This document shows positions 17,806 through 26,814 of a DNA stretch of 64,000 bases, in pieces. The notes below the pieces were generated by a model, which saw nothing but the letters and a program-made list of their open reading frames with translations, was not told the origin of the DNA and did not search any database. Origin of the DNA: Stanieria cyanosphaera PCC 7437 (GTDB lineage: Bacteria > Cyanobacteriota > Cyanobacteriia > Cyanobacteriales > Xenococcaceae); assembly GCF_000317575.1 (NCBI RefSeq), contig NC_019748.1, positions 3,306,501-3,370,500 on the forward strand. The letters run 5' to 3'. Both the position numbers and the translations under genes were made by a program. How positions within the stretch are numbered: position 1 is the stretch's first letter; each line of letters opens with the position of its first letter.

Positions 17806-18987
17806 ATGATGCAATTTGCCACGCGTTTACAAGCTCTTTCAAGCAATGTTTTTGCTGATATGGACAGAGCTAAAGCTCAAGCCAAAGCATCGGGAAAAGA
17901 AATTATTGACTTGTCTTTAGGTTCTTCTGATTTACCTACCGCCAATCATGTTTTAAATGTTATCGCCCAATCTTTAAGCGATTGTGATACTCATGGTTAT
18001 TTATTGTTTCATGGAACACAAGCTTTTCGTCAAGCAGCAGCCAAATGGTATAAAGAAAGATTTTCGGTAGAGATCGATCCAGAAACAGAAGTATTACCCC
18101 TAATTGGTTCTCAAGAAGGAACTGCTCATTTACCTTTAGCCATTCTCAATCCAGGTGATTTTGCTTTGTTGCTCGATCCTGGTTATCCTTCTCACGCTGG
18201 AGGAGTTTATTTGGCAGGTGGGCAAATTTATACCATGCCTTTACTCGCAGAAAAACGATTTTTGCCAATTTTTGCGGATATTCCTGAGACTATATTGGCT
18301 CAAACCAAAATGATGGTATTGAGTTATCCCCACAATCCTACTACTGCTACCGCCACTCTCGATTTCTTTCAAGAAGCAGTAGCTTTTTGCTTGCAACATA
18401 ATTTGGTTTTAGTCCACGACTTTCCATATGTAGATTTAGTTTTTGCTGGAGAAAAACCACCTTCCGTTTTACAAGCCGATCCTAAAAAAGAAGTTTCCAT
18501 TGAATTTTTTACCCTATCCAAATCTTACAATATGGGAGGATTTCGGATTGGTTATGCCATTGGTAATGCCCAATTAATTAAAGCTTTAAGACAAATCAAA
18601 GCCGTAGTTGATTTTAATCAATATCAAGGCATTTTAAATGGTGCGATCGCAGCATTATCGGGTTCACAAAGTTCAGTTCAAAAAACTGTCAATACTTTTC
18701 AAGAACGTAGAGATTGTTTTATCGATGCTTTAAAGCAAATTGGTTGGGAAGTTCCTACCCCATCAGCCACTATGTATGTTTGGGCAAAATTACCCAAACC
18801 TTGGCAAAATAATTCCATAGATTTTTGTACTAAATTAGTAGCAGAAACAGGAGTTGCCGTTTCTCCAGGAGCAGGTTTTGGTAAATCTGGGGAAGGATAT
18901 GTCCGTTTTGCGTTAGTTAAAAAGCCTGAAATTTTACAATTAGCTACTCAAAAAATTGCCAAGTTTTTACAGCAAAATAATCAGTAG
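17806..18987 (+). CDS. PLP-dependent class I/II aminotransferase (LL-DAP aminotransferase-like)
   Basis: This 393-residue fold-type I aminotransferase carries DLSLGSSDLPT at the substrate loop, LIGSQEGTAHLPLA for phosphate binding, SYPHNPTTATA with the conserved Asn, HDFPYVDLVF with PLP-ring Asp and Tyr, and the Schiff-base Lys in TLSKSYNMGGFRIGYA. Cyanobacterial proteins of this subgroup are often annotated as LL-diaminopimelate or aspartate aminotransferase; the exact donor is not decided by sequence. A second ATG immediately follows the first, so the start could be one codon later. Confidence 0.88.
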   Translation: MMQFATRLQALSSNVFADMDRAKAQAKASGKEIIDLSLGSSDLPTANHVLNVIAQSLSDCDTHGYLLFHGTQAFRQAAAKWYKERFSVEIDPETEVLPLIGSQEGTAHLPLAILNPGDFALLLDPGYPSHAGGVYLAGGQIYTMPLLAEKRFLPIFADIPETILAQTKMMVLSYPHNPTTATATLDFFQEAVAFCLQHNLVLVHDFPYVDLVFAGEKPPSVLQADPKKEVSIEFFTLSKSYNMGGFRIGYAIGNAQLIKALRQIKAVVDFNQYQGILNGAIAALSGSQSSVQKTVNTFQERRDCFIDALKQIGWEVPTPSATMYVWAKLPKPWQNNSIDFCTKLVAETGVAVSPGAGFGKSGEGYVRFALVKKPEILQLATQKIAKFLQQNNQ

Positions 18988-19027
18988 TTTTACTAATTAA
19001 ATCTAACTAAAAATTTAATTAATAGTT

Positions 19028-19101
19028 AATTGTTAATTGATAACTGGTGTACAGACGCGTCGGCGACACGTCTCTACTGGTCACTGGGAAGAAAGGCTAT
19101 A
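19028..19101. repeat. Foldback repeat family A (partial) with TAGAGACG-type palindrome
   Basis: The right end GAAAGGCTATA (to 19101) matches family A. Inside, GTACAGACGCGTC... to CGTCTCTAC (19049-19077) is a degenerate palindrome of the GTAGAGACG type. The element lies directly upstream of dprA. Confidence 0.6.
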
Positions 19102-19168
19102 TTAGAAATGATTAATTTAACTAACTCAAGTTTAATAAAGCTGCTCAATAAATAATTAAGGATCAAAC

Positions 19169-20305
19169 TTGTTAAACGAAGAACGCGGATATTGGTTAGC
19201 TTGGTCCAAAATTCCTGGTGTTGGTCCAATCTTGCTACAAAGAGTAAAACAACACTTTGGTACTCTACACCAAGCCTGGGCTGCACCAATTACAAATTTT
19301 GCTGAAATTGAAGGTTTTGGCAGCAAATTAATCGCTACGATTAACAAATCCCGACTCCAAATCGACCCTCAAAAATTATTAGCAGAACATACTCTTCATA
19401 ACTCTCATTTTTGGACACCAGCAGACTCAGAATATCCACGTTTACTATTAGAAATTCCTAGCCCACCCTCAATTTTGTATTATCGAGGAAAAATTCAACC
19501 AGAAGAAAATCAAGGACTTACCCCTTGTATTGGCATTGTCGGCACTCGTTATCCTACTGAATACGGTAGACGATGGACGCGAAAAATTAGTACGATTTTA
19601 GTTAAACATGGTTTTACCATCATTTCAGGAATGGCTGCTGGCATTGATACCGAAGCTCATCGAGCCTGTTTAGAAGCAGGCGGAAGAACCGTTGCTGTGT
19701 TGGGGACAGGAGTAGATCTAGTTTATCCAGCTAGTAATCAAAAGCTTTCTGAGGAAATTCAACAACAAGGACTAATTATTAGCGAATATTCTGCCAAAAC
19801 CAAACCAGACCGCGGAAATTTTCCTGCTCGCAACCGTATTATTGCTGGTTTGTGTCGCGCAGTTATTATTATGGAAGCTCCGATTAAATCTGGTGCTTTA
19901 ATTACTGCTAATTTTGCTAATGATTTTGGTCGTGATGTTTATGTTTTACCTGGTTCTTTAGACAACGAACAGTCTCTTGGTTGTTTGGGTTTATTAAATC
20001 GAGGTGCAAACGTTATTTTAAGTGAAGATCATTTATTAGAAATGCTGGGAACTATACCTAAGTTCGATTTAAAACTAAATCAAACTAAAACTCAACCAAC
20101 AGAGTCGCAACAGCTATCTTTACCCCAATTAGAACCAGAATTAGCTCAAATTATTAACTTGATGACTCATGAAGCTATCTCTTTTGATTTGTTAGTTGAA
20201 CAAACAGGTTTAGCTACTAGTACAGTTTTAGCTTCTTTGTCTCAGTTAGAGTTAATGGGATTAATTACTCAGTTGCCAGGAATGCGTTATAGCACTACGT
20301 CATAA
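19169..20305 (+). CDS. dprA: DNA-processing protein DprA
   Basis: DprA binds incoming single-stranded DNA and loads RecA during natural transformation. The 378-residue protein has an N-terminal HhH/SAM-like part (WSKIPGVGPILLQRVKQHFG), the Rossmann-like core with GIVGTRYPTEYGRRWTRKIS, SGMAAGIDTEAHRACLEAGG, VAVLGTGVDLVYP, FPARNRIIAGLC and ALITANFANDFGRDVYVLPG, and a C-terminal winged-helix (DprA-WH) from about residue 325. The TTG start is supported by AAGGA (19157-19161) seven bases upstream and by family alignment at NEERGYW. It implies competence potential. Confidence 0.95.
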   Translation: MLNEERGYWLAWSKIPGVGPILLQRVKQHFGTLHQAWAAPITNFAEIEGFGSKLIATINKSRLQIDPQKLLAEHTLHNSHFWTPADSEYPRLLLEIPSPPSILYYRGKIQPEENQGLTPCIGIVGTRYPTEYGRRWTRKISTILVKHGFTIISGMAAGIDTEAHRACLEAGGRTVAVLGTGVDLVYPASNQKLSEEIQQQGLIISEYSAKTKPDRGNFPARNRIIAGLCRAVIIMEAPIKSGALITANFANDFGRDVYVLPGSLDNEQSLGCLGLLNRGANVILSEDHLLEMLGTIPKFDLKLNQTKTQPTESQQLSLPQLEPELAQIINLMTHEAISFDLLVEQTGLATSTVLASLSQLELMGLITQLPGMRYSTTS

Positions 20306-20336
20306 GGTTAGGACATTTTACAGCAGTTTTCAATTA

Positions 20337-20482
20337 TATAGACCACAAGCGAGAAGTAAAAAGCGCTTCGGCGTTTTGAGTGAAACGAAGGATCAAAGTA
20401 GCAATTAACAATCAGTTATCAATCAATTATCAACATAAACCAGGAAAATGAACCGTATCTCATTAATCTGAGAACCGCTATA
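20337..20482. repeat. Foldback repeat family A, copy 3 (degenerate left end)
   Basis: The right end TGAGAACCGCTATA matches copy 1. The left half shares AGTGAAACGAAGGATCAAAG with copy 4 at 23657-23806 in inverse orientation. It fills the space between the convergent dprA and rsmA genes. Confidence 0.65.
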
Positions 20483-20520
20483 AGTTGGTTGTTACAATCA
20501 GATATTGAATAAAAAACTTA

Positions 20521-21375
20521 TTAGATAGAACGACAACCAATCAGATTACTTAATTTAATCCAATCTTCAAGACTCAGATTTTCTGCCCGACTTTGAGAAT
20601 TTAGATTTAGTTGTTCTAATAATTGAATCAAATCATCAGGTGCAATGACACTAGATAAGTTGTTGCGTAACATTTTACGACGATTAGCAAAACCAAGTTT
20701 GATCAAACTGTCAAGTAAGCGAGGATTGTCAGCAGGTTCGCTAATAGTTCTAGGATGCAAACGTATAACTACTGAATCAACTTTGGGCGGTGGAGAAAAA
20801 GCTTTGGCAGGAACATGATAAATTAATTCACAACTAGCTAAATACTGAACTCTCAGGGATAATGCCCCATAAGCTTTAGTGCCAGGAGAAGCAGTTAATC
20901 TTTCGCCTACTTCTTGTTGTACTAATAAAACGATTGATTGATAAGCTGTAGTTGCTGGTTGAGAAATTTTACCTAAAAGTTTTTCGAGGATAGGACCAGT
21001 AATATTGTAAGGAATATTAGCAACTATTTTATTGGGCTGCTGAAATGAAGGAAAAGATTCTAGTAATTCAGTCAAATTTAGTTTCAGAAAATCGCCTTGT
21101 AGTAAGAGAAAATTATCTTCTTTACCTAACTTTTGAGTGAGTTTTTGACATAAATTACGGTCAATTTCAACTGCGACTAAAGATTCTACTAAGGGTAAAA
21201 GACGACGAGTTAAAATACCAGTGCCAGGGCCAATTTCTAAAATACGATCGCTTGATGTTAATTGTGCTGCTGCTACAATTTGATTTAATGCTATTTCACT
21301 ACGTAACCAGTGTTGACCAAAACGTTTATTGGGACGAAATTGAGAACGAGATTGGGTTGATTTATTGACAGTCAT
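20521..21375 (-). CDS. rsmA: 16S rRNA dimethyladenosine methyltransferase RsmA/KsgA
   Basis: RsmA dimethylates two adjacent adenosines near the 3' end of 16S rRNA in 30S assembly. In 284 residues: FGQHWLRSEIALNQIV at the N-terminus, SAM motif I EIGPGTGILTRRLLP, the acidic loop after strand 2 (VEIDRNL), the target-base motif NIPYNITGPI, and the C-terminal helical domain with FANRRKMLRNNL. Length and motifs are normal. The stop is 216 bases from the convergent dprA stop, with a repeat between them. Confidence 0.96.
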   Translation of the reverse strand: MTVNKSTQSRSQFRPNKRFGQHWLRSEIALNQIVAAAQLTSSDRILEIGPGTGILTRRLLPLVESLVAVEIDRNLCQKLTQKLGKEDNFLLLQGDFLKLNLTELLESFPSFQQPNKIVANIPYNITGPILEKLLGKISQPATTAYQSIVLLVQQEVGERLTASPGTKAYGALSLRVQYLASCELIYHVPAKAFSPPPKVDSVVIRLHPRTISEPADNPRLLDSLIKLGFANRRKMLRNNLSSVIAPDDLIQLLEQLNLNSQSRAENLSLEDWIKLSNLIGCRSI

Positions 21376-21597
21376 TCCAGAAATAAAAAATTAAGAGCAA
21401 GAAATGCGGTCGCGCTTGGTGGGATTGAAATAATTATTGATAAGCTAAAGCTAGCATTAGTTTTACCTTCAAAAGAAAAAAAAAATACGTTTTGGGATTA
21501 TATCAGGTTGGCAATCTACTAATCGAGAAATAGATTTGCTTTAATTCTCGTTCCTAAATTACTGTATTTACTTTAAAAGCTCTTTATAGGGTCAAAT

Positions 21598-22089
21598 TTA
21601 ATAAATTCTTTCCACATTTCCTGCTTTAACCCAACCTTCTTGTGCGCTCCAAGGTAAACGAACTCGTTGCCATTGTTTATCTTGTGATTCTTCAAGAATG
21701 ATAATTTCGGCATTATGTTCAATACCGCCAATTCGCGCAGCACTTAAATCTGGTTCGTCTCGTAAACTTAATCCTTGCTCCCAAGTAACACGAGCTTTAT
21801 AGGCATTAGGTGGTAATACTTCTTCTTCTGGTTTTTCTTTAGTGGGAATCGTTTTAGGTTCAAAATTGGCTGAGGTGGTTTCCTCAGGAGAAGTAGCAGG
21901 TTTCTTTGCTTCAGTTTGATTTTCTGATGGTGGTTGTGCTGTTTCTTCTGAAAATACTGGTTTTGGAGGGATTTGGGTCATTTTGGAAACGTATAAAAAA
22001 CCAAGCCCAACAGCCGTACCTGAAATCAGGATAATTCCCAAAATAAACCCTAAAATAAACTGAAAAATTGTTGAAATTCGCCCAATCAT
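21598..22089 (-). CDS. Membrane-anchored SH3 domain protein
   Basis: The 163-residue protein has an N-terminal membrane helix (about residues 8-32, FQFILGFILGIILISGTAVG), a Pro/Glu/Thr-rich linker (residues 38-90), and a C-terminal bacterial SH3 domain: ARVTWEQGLSLRDEPDLSAA, then EIIILEESQDKQWQRVRLP and EGWVKAGNVERIY. Such domains typically bind peptidoglycan or proteins in the periplasm. Its start lies 10 bases after the stop of ycf46, so the two are probably co-transcribed, though a functional link is unproven. Confidence 0.88.
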   Translation of the reverse strand: MIGRISTIFQFILGFILGIILISGTAVGLGFLYVSKMTQIPPKPVFSEETAQPPSENQTEAKKPATSPEETTSANFEPKTIPTKEKPEEEVLPPNAYKARVTWEQGLSLRDEPDLSAARIGGIEHNAEIIILEESQDKQWQRVRLPWSAQEGWVKAGNVERIY

Positions 22090-22099
22090 CTTGAAATTG

Positions 22100-23614
22100 T
22101 TAATTAAGTTGACTTTGAATGCGATCGCTTAAACTGCTTTTACGGGATGCTAAACGAGCTTTTCCTGCTGCTGCCCAGTTTTGCAAGAATTCAATTTGTT
22201 CTTGGGCTGTTCTCGCTAGAGGAACAATTTGACTGGCAGCTTCGAGGATATCTTCTGTGGTGAAGTCGCGATTTTGACTAAAGCCAAGATGCATTGCTTC
22301 TATCAGAGTTTGTTCGATCTCTGCTCCCGAAAAGTCTGGCGTTTCATATGCTAACCGCTTCAAGTCATAATTGCCCAGATTATGAGGACGTAATTTAACT
22401 AAATGTACTTTAAAAATGGCTTGTCTTTCCTCTTGATTGGGTAAACCGACAAAAAAGATTTCGTCAAATCTTCCCTTGCGCAACATTTCTGGGGGTAAAG
22501 CTTGGATATTATTAGCTGTAGCTACCACAAAAACAGGAGATTTTTTTTCGGCGAGCCAAGTAATAAATGTTCCAAACACACGGCTGGTTGTACCAGAGTC
22601 TCCTTTGGCATCAAAACCACCAAAAGCTTTATCAATCTCATCAATCCATAAAATACAGGGAGCAAGGGCTTCTGCTAGGTTGATCATTTGTCTGGTACGC
22701 GATTCTGACTCCCCTACTAATCCTCCAAATAATCGTCCCACATCCAAACGTAATAGGGGTAAATGCCAATGATGAGCGATCGCTTTTGCGGTGAGAGATT
22801 TTCCTGTGCCTTGAATTCCTACTAATAGTAAACCTCTGGGATAGGGTAAGCCGTAGGTTCTGGCTCGTTCACTAAATGCACCACCGCGTCTGAGTAACCA
22901 ATCTTTGAGATTATCTAAACCACCAATATCAGAAATTTGTTCTGTCGCAGGGTAAAAATCGAGGATTTGGGTTTGACGAATTGACTGGCGTTTTTCTTCA
23001 AGAATCAGTTCGACATCTTCTGGATCTAGTTTACCATGAGATGCGATCGCTCTGGTTAACACTCTTCTAATTCTTTCTAAGGATAAACCTTGAGCAGAAC
23101 GAACTAGTTCATTAACTAATTTATCAGGTAAAGATTCGCCTGTCGCAGCAATCAATCTTTGAATTTCGGTTTTAATTTCTTGAGTAGTCGGTAAGGGAAA
23201 ATCTAAAACGGTTAATACTTCGGTTAATTCGATCGGAATTTCGATTTGATTCGAGACAATCACAATATTTTTAGGTTGAGATTTTAAATCTCTTGCCAGA
23301 TTTTTGAGTTTACGAGCGATCGAGACATCTTCTAGAAAACGATGAAAATCTCTTAAAATAAAAATTCCGCCGAGTTTATCTGGTAGTTTTTCAATAAATT
23401 CTAAGGCTTGTAAAGGATTACGTTTACCCATCCCCGTATTATTAGGATTCTCTTGATAACCGTCGACAAAATCCCAAATATAAACGCTACGGTTACCTAA
23501 TTTTTTTGCCCCTGTAGCGATCGCTTTTTCTAATCGTTCTTCTTCGGTGGTGGGAATATAAATCAGAGGATAGCAAGCACGTAACAGCAGGGCAAACTCT
23601 TCACTAAAACTCAT
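22100..23614 (-). CDS. ycf46: Ycf46-type AAA ATPase
   Basis: This 504-residue protein combines an N-terminal conserved domain (RACYPLIYIPTTEEERLEKA) with a C-terminal AAA+ module: Walker A GIQGTGKSLTAKA, Walker B ILWIDEIDKAF, sensor-1 VVATANN, and arginine finger region RKGRFDEIFFVGLP. The order and length match Ycf46, conserved in cyanobacteria and red-lineage plastids. In Synechocystis the homologue has been linked to regulation of inorganic carbon use. It precedes the SH3 gene by 10 bases, forming an operon. Confidence 0.9.
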   Translation of the reverse strand: MSFSEEFALLLRACYPLIYIPTTEEERLEKAIATGAKKLGNRSVYIWDFVDGYQENPNNTGMGKRNPLQALEFIEKLPDKLGGIFILRDFHRFLEDVSIARKLKNLARDLKSQPKNIVIVSNQIEIPIELTEVLTVLDFPLPTTQEIKTEIQRLIAATGESLPDKLVNELVRSAQGLSLERIRRVLTRAIASHGKLDPEDVELILEEKRQSIRQTQILDFYPATEQISDIGGLDNLKDWLLRRGGAFSERARTYGLPYPRGLLLVGIQGTGKSLTAKAIAHHWHLPLLRLDVGRLFGGLVGESESRTRQMINLAEALAPCILWIDEIDKAFGGFDAKGDSGTTSRVFGTFITWLAEKKSPVFVVATANNIQALPPEMLRKGRFDEIFFVGLPNQEERQAIFKVHLVKLRPHNLGNYDLKRLAYETPDFSGAEIEQTLIEAMHLGFSQNRDFTTEDILEAASQIVPLARTAQEQIEFLQNWAAAGKARLASRKSSLSDRIQSQLN

Positions 23615-23656
23615 TTTTATTCTTAAATTAATTAATTATTGATTGGTTATATGTTT

Positions 23657-23806
23657 TATAGCAGTTCTCACGCTCTATGAGGTATACCCTAAATATTAGT
23701 TGTTGTTGATTGTTAATTGTTGATAGTTAATGGTTAATGGTTGATGGTTAATTGCTACTTTTTACTTTGATCCTTCGTTTCACTCAGGACGCTGCGCGCT
23801 TTGTAC
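23657..23806. repeat. Foldback repeat family A, copy 4
   Basis: The left end TATAGCAGTTCTCA matches the family. Then come GTTAATT/GTTGATA/GTTAATG heptamer-like runs and CTTTGATCCTTCGTTTCACT, the reverse complement of a block in copy 3. The right terminus is not distinct. It occupies most of the 332-base spacer before the SDR gene. Confidence 0.6.
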
Positions 23807-23946
23807 TTAATCTTTAATAACATCCCACTTGCTTTGAACAATGTTCTAGAGATTTAGTCTTAGGAGTACGAATCTAATCAAATGTGGAAAGTTAATTGTC
23901 TGCGTTACAATTCTTAACGTATAACAACTTTCCGAGCTAGATTCTT

Positions 23947-24723
23947 ATGAAAACTGCTTTAATTACTGGTGCTTCTTCTGGCATTGGTGAAACTTTTGCT
24001 CAAGAATTGGCAGCTAAAAATTATAATTTGGTTTTAGTGGCTCGTTCAGAAGATAAACTGCAACAGCTAGCACAACAACTACAGAAACAACATCAAATTC
24101 AAGCAGACGTAATTGTACAAGACTTAACTATTGCTGAAGCTGGACAAAAAATATTTCATCAAATCGAACAACAAGGATTAACCATCGATCTATTAATTAA
24201 TAATGCTGGCTTTGGTGATTACGGAGCTTTTAGCGATCGCTCTTTAAGCAAACAAATGGCAATGATCCAACTTAATATTACTGCCTTAGTTGAATTAACG
24301 GGTTTATTTTTACCAGTAATGAAGCAGCGGGGAGATGGGGCAATTATCAATCTTTCCTCTATTGCTGCCTTTCAACCTTTACCTTATATGTCAGTTTATG
24401 CTGCTAGCAAAGCCTTTGTTTTAAGTTTTACTGAAGCTTTATGGGCAGAAAATCAAGACTCTGGCGTACATTTTCTTGCTCTTTGTCCAGGACCAACAGA
24501 ATCACAGTTTTTTGAAGTTGCCGATTTTCCTGCTTCCTTTAAGAAAAATAGTAATAAATTGACTCCTGCCGAAGACGTAGTAAAAGAAGCCCTCAATGCT
24601 ATAGAAAAAAATCACTCTACTGTGGTAACTGGTGGAATTGCTAATCAATTCATTGTTAATCTACCTCGTTTTTTACCCAGAAATTTGCTAGTTAATGCAG
24701 TAAAAAAACAATTTCGCCCTTAA
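23947..24723 (+). CDS. Short-chain dehydrogenase/reductase
   Basis: This 258-residue classical SDR has the NAD(P) loop GASSGIG at residues 8-14, NNAG in LLINNAGFGDYGAF, catalytic Ser in IINLSSIAAF and the YxxxK pair in YAASKAFVLSF. The arginine after strand 2 (VARSEDKL) favours NADPH. The extended C-terminal tail ending in FLPRNLLVNAVKKQF resembles the DltE/YqjQ-like group, whose substrates are unknown. No neighbour suggests a pathway. Confidence 0.88.
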   Translation: MKTALITGASSGIGETFAQELAAKNYNLVLVARSEDKLQQLAQQLQKQHQIQADVIVQDLTIAEAGQKIFHQIEQQGLTIDLLINNAGFGDYGAFSDRSLSKQMAMIQLNITALVELTGLFLPVMKQRGDGAIINLSSIAAFQPLPYMSVYAASKAFVLSFTEALWAENQDSGVHFLALCPGPTESQFFEVADFPASFKKNSNKLTPAEDVVKEALNAIEKNHSTVVTGGIANQFIVNLPRFLPRNLLVNAVKKQFRP

Positions 24724-24821
24724 ACTAGAATTGAGCAACCACAATTTTGTTTGATTAATTAGAAAATTTGCTAATCGTTTATATAGTAGTACGTTTTTGG
24801 GTTAGGACATGATATTTTTTT

Positions 24822-24848
24822 GTAGGGATGATTCATAAATCGTCCTTA
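24822..24848. repeat. Dispersed palindrome
   Basis: GTAGGGATGATTCA is followed by TAAATCGTCCTTA, an imperfect inverted copy of the family also found at 11551 and 39049. It lies between the SDR and plsC genes. Confidence 0.6.
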
Positions 24849-24900
24849 AAGTTTTTGTTTTGTCCTAATCTTTATTACTATTGCTATAGTCGCTCAAACC

Positions 24901-25545
24901 TTGGTTAAGCAAAAAGAAAGAGAACCATTTCCCAGTTTTGCCCTTTACCATTTTGCGAAATGGTCGCTAGTTAATCCATTATTTCGTAGTTATTTTCGTG
25001 GCAAGATTTATGGTGGGGAAAAAGTACCCCAGTCAGGATCGTTAATCGTTGTCAGCAACCATGCCAGTGATTTCGATCCACCTCTATTATCAAATGCGGT
25101 ACGTCGTCCTGTTGCTTTCATGGCAAAAGAAGAACTTTTTCAAGTACCTGTACTAAAACAAACTATTAAATTATACGGTGCTTATCCAGTTAAACGAGGC
25201 AAAAGCGATCGCTCTTCGCTTAAGGCTGCTATGTTAGCTTTAGAAAATGGTTGGATTGCTGGCATTTTTTTGGATGGTACTCGTACTCCTGATGCTAAAA
25301 TTACCAATCCTAAATTAGGTGCAGCTTTAATTGCAGCTAAAACCAAAGTTCCCCTTGTTCCAGTGAGTCTTTGGGGGACAGAAAAAATCTTCCAACTAGG
25401 TTCATATCTTCCTCGCCCTGTACCAATTACGATTCGGATTGGTGATTTAATCTCTCCACCTCAATCAACCCAACGAGAAGAGTTAGAGGCGGTTACCAAT
25501 AATTGTGCAGAAATAATTAATCAAATGCACGCTTTAGGTAGATAA
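24901..25545 (+). CDS. plsC: 1-acyl-sn-glycerol-3-phosphate acyltransferase
   Basis: PlsC adds the second acyl chain to lysophosphatidic acid at the membrane. The 214-residue protein has the catalytic NHxxxxD in VVSNHASDFDPPLLSN, block II GAYPVKRGKSDRSSLKAA, block III FLDGTRTPDAKI (Asp replacing the more usual Glu of EGTRS) and block IV VPLVPVSLWG. TTG is taken as start because no ATG precedes the first conserved block. A possible promoter (TTGTCC at 24860, 19 bases, TATAGT at 24885-24890) lies only ten bases upstream, so the transcript may have a very short leader. Confidence 0.88.
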   Translation: MVKQKEREPFPSFALYHFAKWSLVNPLFRSYFRGKIYGGEKVPQSGSLIVVSNHASDFDPPLLSNAVRRPVAFMAKEELFQVPVLKQTIKLYGAYPVKRGKSDRSSLKAAMLALENGWIAGIFLDGTRTPDAKITNPKLGAALIAAKTKVPLVPVSLWGTEKIFQLGSYLPRPVPITIRIGDLISPPQSTQREELEAVTNNCAEIINQMHALGR

Positions 25546-25662
25546 AATTTACAAATTGCTCTTTTCTTTAATTACTGAATATTTCTTCTTTCTATCTTCT
25601 TTTATCTCTTCGTTAATTGTCTAGCCTAGTAGAACTATCTTCGCTATAATTTGGAGGGCTAA

Positions 25663-25740
25663 ATGTTTCAAATTGTAAAGCGTGCGCATTGCCGATTCAC
25701 TAGAACAAATTCTCACACCTACAGCGATCGCTCTCGGTAA
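25663..25740 (+). CDS. Possible 25-codon upstream frame overlapping the ribF start
   Basis: An ATG at 25663 lies a few bases after GGAGGG, and the frame runs to TAA at 25738-25740, encoding MFQIVKRAHCRFTRTN plus nine more residues. It overlaps the ribF start (GTG at 25682) in another frame. A perfect TATAAT at 25645-25650 is just upstream. The peptide has no family; a role as a leader controlling ribF translation is inference. Confidence 0.3.
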   Translation: MFQIVKRAHCRFTRTNSHTYSDRSR

Positions 25741-26611
25741 TTTTGATGGAATTCATCGAGGACATCAAAAAGTGTTGCAACCAGTTTTGCAACTATCTCA
25801 TCATGCTGGCAGTTATAATTATCCAACTGTAGTTAGTTTTTCTCCTCATCCCCGCGAATTTTTTACAGGAAAGAAATTAACCTTATTAACGCCTGTCGCC
25901 GAAAAAGCCCAATTACTGGAACAACTTGGCATTAAACAGTTAGTTTTAATTCCTTTTAATCAGCAATTAGCTAGTTTATCTCCTCAGCAATTTGTAGCAG
26001 AAATTATTGTTAAACAGTTAAAAGCGATCGCGATCAGTGTAGGAGAAGATTTTTGTTTTGGTTATCGAAGACAAGGAACAGCTAAAGATTTAGTTGCGAT
26101 CGCATCTGAATATGGCATTGAAGTTCAAATCAATTCTCTTCAACAGTGTGACTATCAGCAACACCATCATCATGGGGTACGCATTAGCAGTTCTTTGATT
26201 AGACAAGCTTTACAAATAGGAGACATTGCTCACGCCAATTATATGTTAGGACGTGCTTACTCTTTAACTGGAACAGTAGTTCAAGGACAACAAATCGGGA
26301 GAACAATTGGTTTTCCCACAGCTAATCTTGACTTACCACCAAATAAATTTCTTCCTCGTTATGGAGTTTATGCGGTTAATGTCTCTTACAAGCAATCTCA
26401 AATTAGAGGTGTGATGAATATTGGTTGTCGTCCGACAGTAGACGGAATGAATCCTACCATTGAAGTTCATTTGTTAGACTGGTCAGAAGATTTATACGGT
26501 CAAACTCTAACAGTTAGTTTAGAAAAATTTTTACGTCCAGAACAAAAATTTCCTTCCTTAGATGCTTTGAAAAAACAAATTACCGCCGATTGTCAAGCAG
26601 CTAGGACTTGA
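25682..26611 (+). CDS. ribF: Bifunctional riboflavin kinase / FAD synthetase
   Basis: RibF turns riboflavin into FMN and then FAD. The N-terminal adenylyltransferase half shows ALGNFDGIHRGHQKV and later GEDFCFGYRRQGT; the C-terminal kinase half (from about residue 185) has GRTIGFPTANLDLPP, YGVYAVNV and IEVHLLDWSEDLYG. The 309-residue length is normal. The GTG start aligns with the usual short N-terminus before LTPTAIALG, but its nearest good Shine-Dalgarno (GGAGGG) better serves the overlapping ATG frame at 25663, so translation initiation here is unusual. Confidence 0.94.
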   Translation: MRIADSLEQILTPTAIALGNFDGIHRGHQKVLQPVLQLSHHAGSYNYPTVVSFSPHPREFFTGKKLTLLTPVAEKAQLLEQLGIKQLVLIPFNQQLASLSPQQFVAEIIVKQLKAIAISVGEDFCFGYRRQGTAKDLVAIASEYGIEVQINSLQQCDYQQHHHHGVRISSSLIRQALQIGDIAHANYMLGRAYSLTGTVVQGQQIGRTIGFPTANLDLPPNKFLPRYGVYAVNVSYKQSQIRGVMNIGCRPTVDGMNPTIEVHLLDWSEDLYGQTLTVSLEKFLRPEQKFPSLDALKKQITADCQAART

Positions 26612-26621
26612 ATGTATCAAT

Positions 26622-26805
26622 TATAGCGGTTCTCACTAGTCATGAGATACATCCATTTTCCTGGTTGAGCGTTGATAGTTGAGACCTACGGTAGTGCGCT
26701 TCGCTTATGTTAATGGTTGATTATTCATCCCTCATAATTAGTAATTACTAATTAGTAATTAGTAACTGGTAATGATGTAACTCACCAAGAGCGAGAAAGG
26801 CTATA
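26622..26805. repeat. Foldback repeat family A, copy 2 (184 bp, inverted relative to copy 1)
   Basis: Its reverse complement matches the element at 5671-5854 over the whole length with scattered substitutions. The ends are TATAGCGGTTCTCA and GCGAGAAAGGCTATA. It lies between the convergent ribF and AllA-like genes. Confidence 0.8.
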
Positions 26806-26814
26806 TTACTCAAT

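Noticed and set aside
24860-24890. Promoter (TTGTCC, 19 bases, TATAGT) as a leaderless plsC promoter
   Set aside because: It is plausible by sequence but weak, and leaderless starts on TTG are unusual; kept only as a remark in the plsC entry.
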